A stretch of DNA of 64,000 nucleotides from Gemmatimonadota bacterium (GTDB lineage: Bacteria > Gemmatimonadota > Gemmatimonadetes > Longimicrobiales > RSA9): the NCBI GenBank assembly GCA_007126035.1, contig SLCC01000066.1, forward strand, positions 65,104 to 129,103, in the 5' to 3' direction. Below, one piece after another: positions 17,009-26,097 of this stretch (position 1 is the first letter of the stretch; each line of letters opens with the position of its first letter). The position numbers and the translations under genes were made by a program. Below the pieces are notes generated by a model that had not been told where the DNA came from, did not search any database, and was given only the letters and a program-made list of their open reading frames with translations.

Positions 17009-19639
17009 ATGCTGAATCCGAATCGAATGACGCTCAAGGCCAGCGAAGCGATACAGGTTGCGGCGGCGGAGGCGGAGCATCGCGGCAACCCGTCGCTCGA
17101 GGACATGCACCTGTTGCACGCCCTCGTGGGCCAGGAGGAGACGGTGGTGGTGCCGATCCTCCAGAAGGTGGGTGCGAACGTCACCCGGGTCCGGGAGCGA
17201 CTCGAGGCCGCCCTGGATCGGCTGCCGAAGCAGAGTGGCGGTGCCCGGCCTACACTCAGCCGGGAACTGAATGCCATTCTGTCCAGGGCCGAGGAAGAGG
17301 CACGGTCCCTGGGCGACGAGTTCGTATCGGCCGAGCACCTGTTGCTGGCACTGGCCTGGCAGAAGGGGAGCACGAGCCGCGAGCTCCTGGAGAGCGAGGG
17401 CGCGAGCCGGGAGGCGCTGACCCGGGGTCTCGAGGCGGTCCGCGGCCCGCACAGGGTGACGAGCCAGGAGCCGGAGCAGCAGTACCGCGCTCTGGAGCGG
17501 TTCGGCCGGGACCTGACGGCCCTGGCACGGCAGGGCAAGCTTGATCCGGTGATCGGTCGGGACGAGGAGATCCGGCGCGTGGTCCAGGTGCTGAGCCGGC
17601 GGACGAAGAACAACCCTGTCCTGATCGGCGAGCCAGGCGTGGGCAAGACGGCCATCGCCGAGGGGCTGGCCCAGCGCATGGTCAGCGGTGACGTGCCCGA
17701 GTCTCTCCAGGACAAGGTGCTGGTCCAGTTGGACATCAGCGCCATGGTGGCCGGGGCCAAGTACCGGGGCGAGTTCGAGGAGCGGTTCAAGGCCGTCCTG
17801 AAGGAGCTGACGGAGGGGGAAGGTCGCTTCGTGACCTTCATCGACGAGCTGCACACACTGGTCGGCGCCGGCGGTGCCGAGGGCGCGGTGGACGCGGGCA
17901 ACATGATCAAGCCGCCCCTGGCACGGGGCGAGCTGCACGTGGTGGGCGCCACCACCCTGGACGAGTACCGCAAGCACATCGAGAAGGACGCGGCCCTGGA
18001 GCGGCGGTTCCAGCCGGTCTACGTGGGAGAGCCGAGCGTGGAGGATACGATCGCCATCCTTCGGGGCTTGAAGGAGCGCTACGAGGTGCACCATGGCGTG
18101 CGGATCACCGATGACGCCCTGATCGCCGCGGCCCGCCTGTCCGATCGTTACATCGGCGGCCGTTTCCTCCCGGACAAGGCCATTGACCTGATTGACGAGG
18201 CGGCGAGCCGGCTGCGCATAGAGATCGACAGCCTGCCCCAGGAGATCGACGAGGTGGAGCGGCGGGTGGTCCAGCTCGAGATCGAGAAACAGGCGCTCGC
18301 GGCGGAAGAGGCACCGGAGACGGTACGTCGCCGCCAGTCCATCGAGCGGGAGCTGGCGGAACTGCGTGAGCGGTCAGACTCCATGAAGGCCCGTTGGCAG
18401 CGTGAGAAGGAGCAGATCGCGACGTTGCGCGAGCTGAAGCAAAGGATCGACGACCTGCGGGTGGAGGCTGAGCGTGCCACGCGGACCGGTGACCTGAGCC
18501 GGGCTGCGGAGATCCAGTACGGCGAGGTCCCGGCAACGCAGCGTGCCCTCGAGGAGGCGGAGGCCAGGCTCCAGGAGATGCAGGCGGAGAGCCGGTTCCT
18601 CAAGGAGGAGGTGGACGCCGAGGACGTGGCGGACGTGGTCTCCCGGTGGACCGGTATCCCCGTCAGCCGCATGCTCGAGACGGAGCGGGAGCGGCTGCTG
18701 AGGCTCGAGGAGCTGTTGGGCGCCCGTGTCATCGGGCAGGAGCCTGCGCTGTCGGCGGTGAGCGACGCGGTGCGACGCAGTCGCGCCGGGCTCCAGGACC
18801 CGAACCGGCCAATCGGCAGCTTCATCTTCCTGGGGCCCACGGGCGTGGGCAAGACGGAGACGGCCCGGGCGCTGGCCGAGTTCCTCTTCGACGACGAGGA
18901 TGCCATGGTCCGGATCGACATGAGCGAGTACATGGAGAAGCACGCCGTCGCCCGGCTGATCGGGGCGCCGCCCGGCTATGTGGGCTACGAAGAGGGCGGG
19001 CAGCTGACCGAACAGGTCAGGCGGAGGCCGTACAGCGTGGTGCTGTTCGACGAGATCGAGAAGGCGCACCCCGAGGTCTTCAACGTCCTGCTCCAGATCC
19101 TGGACGACGGACGGCTGACCGACTCGCAGGGCCGGACGGTGGACTTCCGCAACGTCGTGGTGATCATGACCTCGAACATCGGGAGCCCCTACATCCTGGA
19201 GCAGGCGGCGGGCGACTGGAGCAAGACCGAGACCTATGTCATGGGCGAGCTCCAACGGCATTTTCGGCCCGAGTTCCTGAACCGGATCGATGATATCATC
19301 GTGTTCCATCCGTTGAGCCAGGAAGAGCTGAGTCGCATCGTGGAGCTCCAGCTCAGGCGCGTCGAGCGACTGGTGGCCGACCGGCGGATTGAGCTTGCTG
19401 TCACCGATGAGGCGAAGGCGCTGGTGGCCAGGGAGGGCTACGATCCGGCTTTCGGTGCCCGGCCCCTCAAGCGTGCCATCCAGAGACTGGTGCAGAATCC
19501 CCTGGCGGTGCGCATGCTCGAAGGTGACATTCCCGAAGGGAGCCGCGTGTTGGTGGAGGTGCCGAGGGCAGGTAACGGCTTGGAATTTCTGGTGACGCCT
19601 CGCTCCGACCCGGAGCAGGCCGGTCAGGAAGCGAGCTGA
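17009..19639 (+). CDS. clpB: Disaggregating chaperone ClpB
   Basis: ClpB is the hexameric AAA+ disaggregase that works with DnaK. The 876-residue protein has the Clp N-domain pair, nucleotide-binding domain 1 ([13 protein letters not shown], about residue 207) and a coiled-coil M domain (about residues 410-530, rich in Glu/Arg heptads). Nucleotide-binding domain 2 ([13 protein letters not shown], about residue 609) carries [22 protein letters not shown], and the C-terminal D2-small domain follows. It has the M domain and no ClpP-binding loop was noticed, which fits ClpB rather than ClpC. ATG 17009 ([14 protein letters not shown]) aligns with the usual N-terminus. Confidence 0.97.
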   Translation: MLNPNRMTLKASEAIQVAAAEAEHRGNPSLEDMHLLHALVGQEETVVVPILQKVGANVTRVRERLEAALDRLPKQSGGARPTLSRELNAILSRAEEEARSLGDEFVSAEHLLLALAWQKGSTSRELLESEGASREALTRGLEAVRGPHRVTSQEPEQQYRALERFGRDLTALARQGKLDPVIGRDEEIRRVVQVLSRRTKNNPVLIGEPGVGKTAIAEGLAQRMVSGDVPESLQDKVLVQLDISAMVAGAKYRGEFEERFKAVLKELTEGEGRFVTFIDELHTLVGAGGAEGAVDAGNMIKPPLARGELHVVGATTLDEYRKHIEKDAALERRFQPVYVGEPSVEDTIAILRGLKERYEVHHGVRITDDALIAAARLSDRYIGGRFLPDKAIDLIDEAASRLRIEIDSLPQEIDEVERRVVQLEIEKQALAAEEAPETVRRRQSIERELAELRERSDSMKARWQREKEQIATLRELKQRIDDLRVEAERATRTGDLSRAAEIQYGEVPATQRALEEAEARLQEMQAESRFLKEEVDAEDVADVVSRWTGIPVSRMLETERERLLRLEELLGARVIGQEPALSAVSDAVRRSRAGLQDPNRPIGSFIFLGPTGVGKTETARALAEFLFDDEDAMVRIDMSEYMEKHAVARLIGAPPGYVGYEEGGQLTEQVRRRPYSVVLFDEIEKAHPEVFNVLLQILDDGRLTDSQGRTVDFRNVVVIMTSNIGSPYILEQAAGDWSKTETYVMGELQRHFRPEFLNRIDDIIVFHPLSQEELSRIVELQLRRVERLVADRRIELAVTDEAKALVAREGYDPAFGARPLKRAIQRLVQNPLAVRMLEGDIPEGSRVLVEVPRAGNGLEFLVTPRSDPEQAGQEAS

Positions 19640-19711
19640 TCTCTTGACACCTCTCACGGCCAGCGCGACGTTGCAGTGAGCGGAGCCCACCCTCTGATTC
19701 GAAAGGATGCG

Positions 19712-20149
19712 ATGAAGCCCTTCCTGGCCGTTCTGGTGCCCGTCCTGATGCTGGCGGCGTGCGGGTCGAGGGACGTCGTGCCCGCCATGGACTCGACCGG
19801 TCCCGCCCTGGTGGTCGAGCGGTTCCTGCAAGCAGCCAACACGAACGACCTGCATGCCATGACCCAACTGTTCGGGACCAGCCGCGGCACCATCGACCAG
19901 CTCGAGCCCAGGGAGCGAGCCGAGAAGAGGATGCAGGTCCTGGCTTCCGTGCTGCGCCACGACGATTACACTATCCAGGGTCAGCGGGCGGTGCCCGGCC
20001 GGCTTCAGGACGCCACCGACATGCTCGTCGAGCTGCAGATCGGAGACCGGAAGGTGGTGGTGCCCCACCTGGTCGTGCGCCGCAGAGATGGCTGGATCAT
20101 CGAGCGGATCGAGATCGAAGCCCTGACGCTGCACGGTGTCGAGCGATAG
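19712..20149 (+). CDS. Small lipoprotein, unknown function
   Basis: The ATG at 19712 follows GAAAGGA and gives a 145-residue protein with a textbook lipoprotein signal (MKPFLAVLVPVLMLAACGS; lipobox cysteine at residue 17). The rest looks like a small alpha/beta domain (VVERFLQAANTNDLHAMTQLFG...), of the kind found in SnoaL/NTF2-like proteins, but the match is not firm. A perfect TTGACA (19644-19649) lies upstream without a good -10 partner. It sits 72 bases after clpB on the same strand. Confidence 0.75.
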   Translation: MKPFLAVLVPVLMLAACGSRDVVPAMDSTGPALVVERFLQAANTNDLHAMTQLFGTSRGTIDQLEPRERAEKRMQVLASVLRHDDYTIQGQRAVPGRLQDATDMLVELQIGDRKVVVPHLVVRRRDGWIIERIEIEALTLHGVER

Positions 20150-20451
20150 TGTCACCCTTCTAGAAGGATGCCCAGCCCACGGCCATCAGACACGCGACCT
20201 GCCCCTCAGATCGGGAACCCTGTCGGCGTAGCTGCAAGTTGCCGTTCCTGCCCTCTCGAGCCGGGAACCCGCGGGCCACCTCGCGACTTGAAGGGGTGGA
20301 GAATGCCGCAGCGGTGGACGACTATCGCCAGAGTGGTCGAGGAGAGCCACAGCGCATGACCTCGGCCGGCTAATTGCGTCCGCGGGGACGCGGCAAAGCT
20401 GAACAGAAGAGGCGCTCGGGAGGCCGGGCGCCCGCCAAACGGAGGTAGACG
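20150..20451. other. 302-base gap before thioredoxin: palindrome and structured leader
   Basis: No convincing gene is seen. CCTTCTAGAAGG (20156-20167) is a perfect 12-bp palindrome right after the lipoprotein stop. CGGGAACCC occurs twice near 20212 and 20262. GCGTCC (20375-20380) pairs with GGACGC (20385-20390) around GCGG, followed by a second GC-rich inverted segment near 20420-20440, so the trxA leader is probably folded. No T tract follows, so it is not a clear terminator. Confidence 0.4.
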
Positions 20452-20790
20452 ATGGCGGATAACGGTGCCAAGCCTGTGACGGTGGACGACGCCAATTTCG
20501 GGACGGAGATAGAGGGCAGCGATGGGCTGGCCATGGTGGATTTCTGGGCGGCCTGGTGCGGACCCTGCCGCCTGGTGGCTCCGGTAGTGGAGCAGCTGGC
20601 GTCCGAGTACGCCGGTCAGCTCAAGGTGGGCAAGCTGGACGTGGACACGAACCAGCAGACCGCCATGCGCTACAACATCCGCTCCATCCCCAGCATACTG
20701 TTCTTCAAGGACGGCAAGCACGTCGACACCGTGGTGGGCGCCGTTCCCAAGCCTATGCTCGAGCGCAAGATACAGGAGCACCTGGCCTGA
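20452..20790 (+). CDS. trxA: Thioredoxin
   Basis: This 112-residue protein is a classical cytoplasmic thioredoxin: the redox motif WCGPC (C36, C39) in FWAAWCGPCR, the cis-proline region SIPSILFFKDGK, and a final helix. It reduces protein disulfides such as those of ribonucleotide reductase. ATG 20452 follows GGAGG at a good distance. The 5' leader contains a stable hairpin. rsmI follows 35 bases later. Confidence 0.96.
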   Translation: MADNGAKPVTVDDANFGTEIEGSDGLAMVDFWAAWCGPCRLVAPVVEQLASEYAGQLKVGKLDVDTNQQTAMRYNIRSIPSILFFKDGKHVDTVVGAVPKPMLERKIQEHLA

Positions 20791-20825
20791 CCGGCCGGTG
20801 GGATGACTGAACGGGGTGGGGCACC

Positions 20826-21659
20826 TTGCCCTCTCTGTACATCGTAAGCACGCCTATCGGTAACCTGGCGGACATCACCTATCGTGCGGTGGAGGTCCTG
20901 CGCTCTGTCGACCGCATCCTGGCGGAGGACACCCGCCGCACGTCCATCCTGTGCCGCCACTACGATCTCACTGCTCCGCTGATCTCCATGCACGAGCACA
21001 ACGAGCGGGCGCGGATCGACGCGGTCCTGGGTTGGTTGGAGGCAGGAGAATCGCTGGCCCTGGTCTCCGATGCTGGCACACCGCTGGTCTCGGATCCGGG
21101 CTGGCGACTGGTCTCTGCGGTCATAGAGGCAGGCTACCGGGTGGTGCCCGTGCCAGGTGCCTCCGCCGCGCTGGCGGCGGTGGTGGCGTCGGGCCTGGAT
21201 CCGGAGCCGTTCACCTTCTTCGGATTCCTGCCCCGCTCGGGCAGGGCCAGGGCCGACCGGCTCGACGAGCTGGCGACTTTGCCCCACACGGCGATCCTCT
21301 ACGAAAGCCCCCAACGGCTGGTCCGGCTCCTGGATGACCTGGCGGAGCGGTCGTCGGGCGAGCGCAGGGTGGTGATTGGCCGGGAGCTGACCAAGCTGCA
21401 CGAGGAGATCATACGGGGCCCGTTGAGCGAGGTCGTAGCCAGCTTCCGGGAGCGTGCGGTGCGGGGCGAGGTGGTGGTGGTGGTGGAGGGCTGGGCGGGG
21501 GCACCGGCCGGCGTCGATGAGGAGGCAGCAAGCGCGCTGGCTTCAGCGCTGCTCAAGGAAGGGACGCGACCCAGCGCCGTGGCGCGCGAGGTGTCCCGGC
21601 GCCTGGGCCTACCCCGCAACCTGGCCTATCAGATAGTCCAGCGGCTGAAGCAGGATTGA
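20826..21659 (+). CDS. rsmI: 16S rRNA (cytidine1402-2'-O)-methyltransferase
   Basis: RsmI uses S-adenosylmethionine to methylate the ribose of C1402 in the 30S P site. The 277-residue protein has the tetrapyrrole-methylase-type fold: STPIGNLADIT (about residues 7-17), LAEDTRRT, SDAGTPLVSDPG, VPGASAALAAV and FFGFLPRSGRARA, with the C-terminal helix-turn-helix-like RsmI domain. The start is TTG 20826, which places the conserved first strand at the N-terminus. A GTG repeat (21472-21488) encodes a run of five valines in a core strand. Confidence 0.95.
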   Translation: MPSLYIVSTPIGNLADITYRAVEVLRSVDRILAEDTRRTSILCRHYDLTAPLISMHEHNERARIDAVLGWLEAGESLALVSDAGTPLVSDPGWRLVSAVIEAGYRVVPVPGASAALAAVVASGLDPEPFTFFGFLPRSGRARADRLDELATLPHTAILYESPQRLVRLLDDLAERSSGERRVVIGRELTKLHEEIIRGPLSEVVASFRERAVRGEVVVVVEGWAGAPAGVDEEAASALASALLKEGTRPSAVAREVSRRLGLPRNLAYQIVQRLKQD

Positions 21660-21680
21660 GCCGCTGCCGGGGCTCGGGGA

Positions 21681-22196
21681 TCACCGGACGACCGGGAGCT
21701 CACCCCTGAGCCAGGTGGACGGGCCGAACACCGGTTGCCCGAACGCGCCGGCGTCCACCGATATCGTGCCATTCAGCGCATAGGCCACCTGCTGGCCAGT
21801 CACGGCGGCCAGGAGGTGCTCCGCTATACCCGGGATGTCGGCGAAGCTGATCGTCACGTCCAGGGGCACGATCGTGTCGCTGGCGGCTGGCAGCGGGAGA
21901 CCGAGGGGCAGGTCGATGGCGGCCGCGTGGTCCTCTTCGAGCAGCAGGTGGCCCGTGAGGCTGGCGAGGGTGAAGCCGATGGCGTTCGGGTTCTCCACAT
22001 GTGCCCATATCCTGACCTGGGCACCGCCCAGGGGCCGACCGGCAGCGGGTCCGACGATCCTGAGCTCGGAGGTTCGCTCCGGCGCCAGATCGAAGTTGGG
22101 CGGCTGGATGAGCCCCGGGAATATGGCGCACCCGCCGAGGCCGATCACTGCCGCCAGGGCTGAGACTATGCTGATCCGCCGGACGACGCTGATCAT
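21681..22196 (-). CDS. LEA14-like (WHy domain) lipoprotein
   Basis: The 171-residue product starts at ATG 22196 and has a signal peptide ending in a lipobox (IGLGGC). It then has a beta-sandwich of the LEA type 2/WHy kind: VRIWAHVENPNAIGFTLASL is the typical strand with the NPN motif, and a second strand pair surrounds TIVPLDVTISF. Such proteins are envelope or stress-related; no molecular function is established. It is convergent with rsmI (21-base gap) and co-directional with the epimerase gene upstream. Confidence 0.8.
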   Translation of the reverse strand: MISVVRRISIVSALAAVIGLGGCAIFPGLIQPPNFDLAPERTSELRIVGPAAGRPLGGAQVRIWAHVENPNAIGFTLASLTGHLLLEEDHAAAIDLPLGLPLPAASDTIVPLDVTISFADIPGIAEHLLAAVTGQQVAYALNGTISVDAGAFGQPVFGPSTWLRGELPVVR

Positions 22197-22272
22197 GGGC
22201 TGGTCACTGTTCGGGTTGTCTGACGGTCTCACCTCCGCAGCGGCAGTGCAACGCGCGTGCCCGTCCACTTGC

Positions 22273-23247
22273 TCAAGCCATGGCGGCCAGCTCGGCGTTC
22301 AATGTCTCGGCCAGCCCGTCCCTCAAAGGCCGCGGCCTCCACCTCAACTCGCCGCGGCTCCGGGAATCGTCGGCGAAGTAGGTCACGCCGCCGGCTATCC
22401 GGAGCGTCTCCGGGTGGTACATCTGGGGGAGGGATACCAGGGCGGAGAGGGGTCTGAGCAGCGTCGATGACAGGCGGGCCAGCACGGGAGGCAGGGTCAA
22501 CCGCGGCGGTCGGATGCCGGTGATCTGGTGGGCCAGACGGAGGACCTCGCCCCACATCCTGGTCTCGCCGGCCAGGACATAGCTCTCACCCACACGGCCC
22601 CGTTCCATGGCCAGCAAGTGACCACGGGCTATGTCGTCCACATGGGCCCAGCAACCGCCTTGGACCGGAATCATCGGTAGGCGCCGCCGCAGGTAATCGC
22701 GGAGGACATCGCCTACGTTGCTCTGGTCGCCCGGCCCGTAGACGATGCCCGGCTGGACGATCACGAGCGGGAGGCCGGCGGCAGCCATTGGCAGCGCCAC
22801 CTCGTGGTGGGCCTCCCACTTGGTCCGCTCGTACTCGCTCAGCCAGGGACCGGCGTGCCGGTGCGTGTGGTCCACCGTCCGGCCGCCGGTGTCACCGAAG
22901 ACCACGATGGAGCTGGTGTAGACGATCCTGCCCACGCCCGCGTCCCCGGCTGCCTCCAGCACATGCCGCGTGCCCTGCACGTTGGTCCGGTGGGCCGCGG
23001 CCGAGTCGCGGGCACCCACCTTGTACCAGGCGGCCAGGTGGAACAGCCCGTCGGCGTCTTCCATCGGCGGCCGCAGCGAATCGGGCTCCAAAAGGTTGGC
23101 CTTCACCAGGTCGACCCCCAGCTCGCCCAGCTCGAGACCGCGGCGGTGGTCCCGGACCAGAGCGACCACGTCATGGCCGGCGCTCACGAGCTGGCGGACC
23201 AGGCTGCGACCGATGAAGCCGGTGGCCCCGGTGACCAGGTACCTCAT
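22273..23247 (-). CDS. NAD-dependent epimerase/dehydratase family protein (extended SDR)
   Basis: The 324-residue protein is an extended short-chain dehydrogenase. It has the nucleotide loop TGATGFIG near the N-terminus, VDLVKANLLEPDSL, a catalytic Ser in YTSSIVVFGD, the YxxxK pair in YERTK and the VIVQPGIVYGPGD segment. The closest families are dihydroflavonol-reductase-like and hopanoid-associated (HpnA-like) epimerases; the substrate cannot be told. ATG 23247 (MRYLVTG) has GGGAG six bases upstream. It is divergent from the JAB-DinG gene across a gap that contains tandem dyads. Confidence 0.87.
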   Translation of the reverse strand: MRYLVTGATGFIGRSLVRQLVSAGHDVVALVRDHRRGLELGELGVDLVKANLLEPDSLRPPMEDADGLFHLAAWYKVGARDSAAAHRTNVQGTRHVLEAAGDAGVGRIVYTSSIVVFGDTGGRTVDHTHRHAGPWLSEYERTKWEAHHEVALPMAAAGLPLVIVQPGIVYGPGDQSNVGDVLRDYLRRRLPMIPVQGGCWAHVDDIARGHLLAMERGRVGESYVLAGETRMWGEVLRLAHQITGIRPPRLTLPPVLARLSSTLLRPLSALVSLPQMYHPETLRIAGGVTYFADDSRSRGELRWRPRPLRDGLAETLNAELAAMA

Positions 23248-23414
23248 GGGTACTCCCGGTAGGCGGGGCAAGAACGCGCTGGGGCGGCGGCCAGACAAAC
23301 CAGTAGCGGGTCGAGTTCGATCATGAGGGGGAGTCGGGTTCTGACAGTGGACGCGGACGAGTGAAGATGGGCGGGGCTGCCCTTTCAGGCAAGCGAGTTA
23401 CCCGGGCATCCGCC

Positions 23415-23441
23415 GGACTGGCGTCCATCGGACTGACGTCC
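23415..23441. promoter_or_regulatory. Tandem GGAC-N4-GTCC dyads between the epimerase and the JAB-DinG gene
   Basis: GGACTGGCGTCC (23415-23426) and GGACTGACGTCC (23430-23441) are near-identical 12-mers in direct repeat. Each is itself a dyad of the form GGAC-N4-GTCC, and CCCGGGC flanks the pair on both sides (23401-23407 and 23443-23449). This is the layout of a cooperative operator. A TACTAT (23475-23480) lies downstream and could be the -10 box of the helicase gene. The N4 spacing matches the form of Gram-positive LexA boxes, but the bases differ. Confidence 0.45.
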
Positions 23442-23517
23442 CCCGGGCGCCTCGCCTTTCCTGCCGTGGTCGGTTACTATCTCTTCGGTGTTCCTTCGCC
23501 CATGAATCGGTAGGTCC

Positions 23518-26097
23518 ATGCCCCGCATCCTGCACCTGACCAGATCCGCTGCCGGAGCCATCCGGCGGGAGGTGGAGCGAGCCAGAGGCAACGAGGTGTG
23601 CTTCGTGGCCGCGGTGGACCAGGACGGTGCGGTACAGGCCCCCCGGGCGGTGGCCCGCGGCAACCGTAACGAAGTGCTGGCGGCGGCCCGTGACGCGGCG
23701 TGGGGGTCTCTGGTCATCCACAACCATCCGTCGGGCGACCTGGATCCCAGCGATGCGGACCTGGCGGTGGCCGCGGAGCTCTATGCTCAGGGCATCGGGC
23801 TGGCCATCTGCGACAACGATGCCCGGGAGTTGTACGTGGTTGCCGAGCCGGCGCGGGACGCGGAGTACGAGGAGCTGGATGGCTCGGCGGTGGAGGCGGT
23901 GCTGGCGCCGGGTGGCGCCGTTTCTCACGCCCACGCCGGATACGAGGACCGGCCGACGCAGCGGGACATGGCCGTGGCCATCACCGGTCGCTACAACGGG
24001 GGTGGCGTGCTGGTGGCTGAGGCAGGCACGGGCACGGGTAAGAGCATTGCGTACCTGATCCCCGCGGTGGAGTGGGCGGTGCTGAATCGTGAGCGGACGG
24101 TGGTCTCCACGAACACGATCAACCTCCAGGAGCAGCTGGTGACCAAGGACCTGCCGTTCCTGCGCACGGCACTCGGTCGCCCGTTCAGGTACGCCCTGGT
24201 GAAGGGGCGTGGCAACTACATCTCCATCCGCCGAGCCCGTCTGGCCATGGAGACAGGGCTGTCGCTGGTGGACGGTCCGGCTGCCCGGGAGCTGTCGGCG
24301 TTATTGGAGTGGCTCGAGAGCACGAGAGATGGTTCGCTCCAGGACTTGCCGTTCACCCCGCTGGCGGAGGTGTGGGACGAGGTGGGCAGCGACAGCGACG
24401 TGTGCCTGCGAGGCCGCTGCCCCCATTTCGAGCAGTGTTTCTACCAGAGGGCGCGGCGGGAGGCTGCTGGAGCGGACGTGCTGGTGGTGAACCATCACTT
24501 GCTGTTCAGCGACGTGGCGGTCCGGCGGGCCCAGGGGAACTGGACGGCGCCGGCGGTTCTGCCGCCCTACCGGCGGCTGGTCCTGGACGAAGCCCACAAC
24601 ATGGAGGAAGCGGCTACCAGCCATCTCGGCGTATCCGTCTCGAGCCGGGGCCTGTCCCGGCTCCTTTCCCGCCTCGACCGGCGTGGCAAGGGTGTCCTGC
24701 GGGCGGTGGAGGAGCGATTGAAGCTGGTGGAGGTCAGGAGCGTCCGGGCCGGGTGCCTTGCTCGGATCGAGAAGTCGCTCCGGCCGGACGTGGCCAATGG
24801 GAAGCAGCGGTCTGGCGACCTGTTCTCCCGTCTCGAACGAGTTCTGGCCGCGTCTTCCGACGGTGTGGCCCGGCTGGCGGACGGCTTCGCCGACACGGAC
24901 GACTGGCGTGAGGTGGTGGCGCCGGCGCTGGAGGACCTGCTGCTCGTGCTCGACCGTCTGGCCCGTGGCCTGGATGGGCTGCGGGAGGCGGTGCTGGAGG
25001 ACCGACTGGCCACGGAGAAGCTGGAGGAGCAGCTGGTGGAGGTGAGCGCGCTGGCCGGCCGGGTCCGAGGGCAGGCGGAAGCGTTGCGTACGGTCATGGT
25101 CCCTGGCGACGACCCGGTGGAGCTGGTGCGGTGGCTCGAGCGGCGGGGTGGTGCCGGGGCCCGGGGCGCCAACGTAATGGCCTGCGCCGCGCCCGTCGAC
25201 CTGGGTCATGTCCTGGAAGAAGCTTTGTGGGAGCCGATGGATACGGCCATCCTGACGTCGGCCACGCTCAGCACCCGGGATGGTTTCGGTTTCGTCACCG
25301 GTAGGCTCGGGTTGGACCGCATCGCCAGGGTGACGGAGGAGAGCTATCCCAGCCCCTTCGATTTCCAGGAGCAGACGATGGTGGCCATTCCCACGGACTT
25401 GCCCGGCATGCGGGGCGCTGACGACCGCGCCACGGCCACGGTCATCAGGGACCTGGCCAGCGTCTCGGACGGTGGGGTCTTCGGCCTGTTCACCTCGTAT
25501 CGTGCCCTGCGCTCAGTGGCCGCGACCCTGCGCCGCTGGCGAGTAGACGGGCAGTGGCCGTTGTTCGTGCAGGGGGAGGCGCCTCGGTCCGAGCTGGTCC
25601 GCCGGTTCGCGGCCGATGGTCGGGGCATCCTGCTTGGTGTGTCCAGCTTCTGGGAGGGGGTGGACGTGCCGGGCGACCCGCTGCGCGGGCTCGTCCTGGC
25701 CAAGCTCCCGTTCCGGGTGCCTACCGAGCCACTCACGGCGGCCAGGATGGAGGCGCTGGAGCGGGAGGGCAGGAGCGGATTCTTCCACTACATGCTGCCC
25801 CATGCCGCGCTACGCTTGAAGCAGGGCTTCGGCCGACTGATCCGCTCGGCCAGCGATTGTGGCGCCGCCGTGATTCTGGATGGGCGTATCCTATCGAAGC
25901 CCTATGGCCGGTACTTCCTGGAGTCACTGCCGCCGGCTCCCGTGCGGACCGGTTCCTGGGACGACCTGCTGGCTGGCCTCGATCTGTTCTACTCGCGCAG
26001 GGCGTCCGCCGCTGCCGGCGATCCCGGCATCGTCCATGTCGGGGCATCCGAGATGCCACCGCCAGCGCCGCTCGACGACCTGGAGACTGTGGAATGA
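23518..26097 (+). CDS. DinG-type helicase with N-terminal RadC/JAB domain
   Basis: The 859-residue protein fuses two domains. Residues about 1-125 form a RadC/JAB (MPN+) domain with the JAMM motif: HNH (H68, H70), S78 and D81, an HxH-x10-D spacing. From about residue 140 comes an XPD/DinG-like superfamily 2 helicase: Q-motif region RPTQRDMA, Walker A AGTGTGKS (about residues 168-175), DEAH (about 356-359), and motifs V/VI (GVSSFWEGVDVPG, QGFGRLIRS). The DinG Fe-S cysteines are C296, C301 and C307, but the first, expected in NYLC, is S236 (NYIS). The family unwinds DNA forks, R-loops or RNA-DNA duplexes. The start follows TAGG. The stop overlaps the next ATG. Confidence 0.9.
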   Translation: MPRILHLTRSAAGAIRREVERARGNEVCFVAAVDQDGAVQAPRAVARGNRNEVLAAARDAAWGSLVIHNHPSGDLDPSDADLAVAAELYAQGIGLAICDNDARELYVVAEPARDAEYEELDGSAVEAVLAPGGAVSHAHAGYEDRPTQRDMAVAITGRYNGGGVLVAEAGTGTGKSIAYLIPAVEWAVLNRERTVVSTNTINLQEQLVTKDLPFLRTALGRPFRYALVKGRGNYISIRRARLAMETGLSLVDGPAARELSALLEWLESTRDGSLQDLPFTPLAEVWDEVGSDSDVCLRGRCPHFEQCFYQRARREAAGADVLVVNHHLLFSDVAVRRAQGNWTAPAVLPPYRRLVLDEAHNMEEAATSHLGVSVSSRGLSRLLSRLDRRGKGVLRAVEERLKLVEVRSVRAGCLARIEKSLRPDVANGKQRSGDLFSRLERVLAASSDGVARLADGFADTDDWREVVAPALEDLLLVLDRLARGLDGLREAVLEDRLATEKLEEQLVEVSALAGRVRGQAEALRTVMVPGDDPVELVRWLERRGGAGARGANVMACAAPVDLGHVLEEALWEPMDTAILTSATLSTRDGFGFVTGRLGLDRIARVTEESYPSPFDFQEQTMVAIPTDLPGMRGADDRATATVIRDLASVSDGGVFGLFTSYRALRSVAATLRRWRVDGQWPLFVQGEAPRSELVRRFAADGRGILLGVSSFWEGVDVPGDPLRGLVLAKLPFRVPTEPLTAARMEALEREGRSGFFHYMLPHAALRLKQGFGRLIRSASDCGAAVILDGRILSKPYGRYFLESLPPAPVRTGSWDDLLAGLDLFYSRRASAAAGDPGIVHVGASEMPPPAPLDDLETVE

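Noticed and set aside
19644-19672. Promoter TTGACA after clpB
   Set aside because: The -35 box is perfect but the bases 17-18 away (GACGTT) are a poor -10; not called.
20168-20359. 63-residue open frame before trxA
   Set aside because: Proline-rich with no coding bias, no ribosome-binding site and no recognisable domain; more likely leader sequence.
20370-20451. Possible c-di-GMP-I riboswitch before trxA (GGACGC ... CAAAGC)
   Set aside because: Only a fragment resembles the conserved core; the other conserved segment (GGGCAAACC-like) and the rest of the fold are not present.
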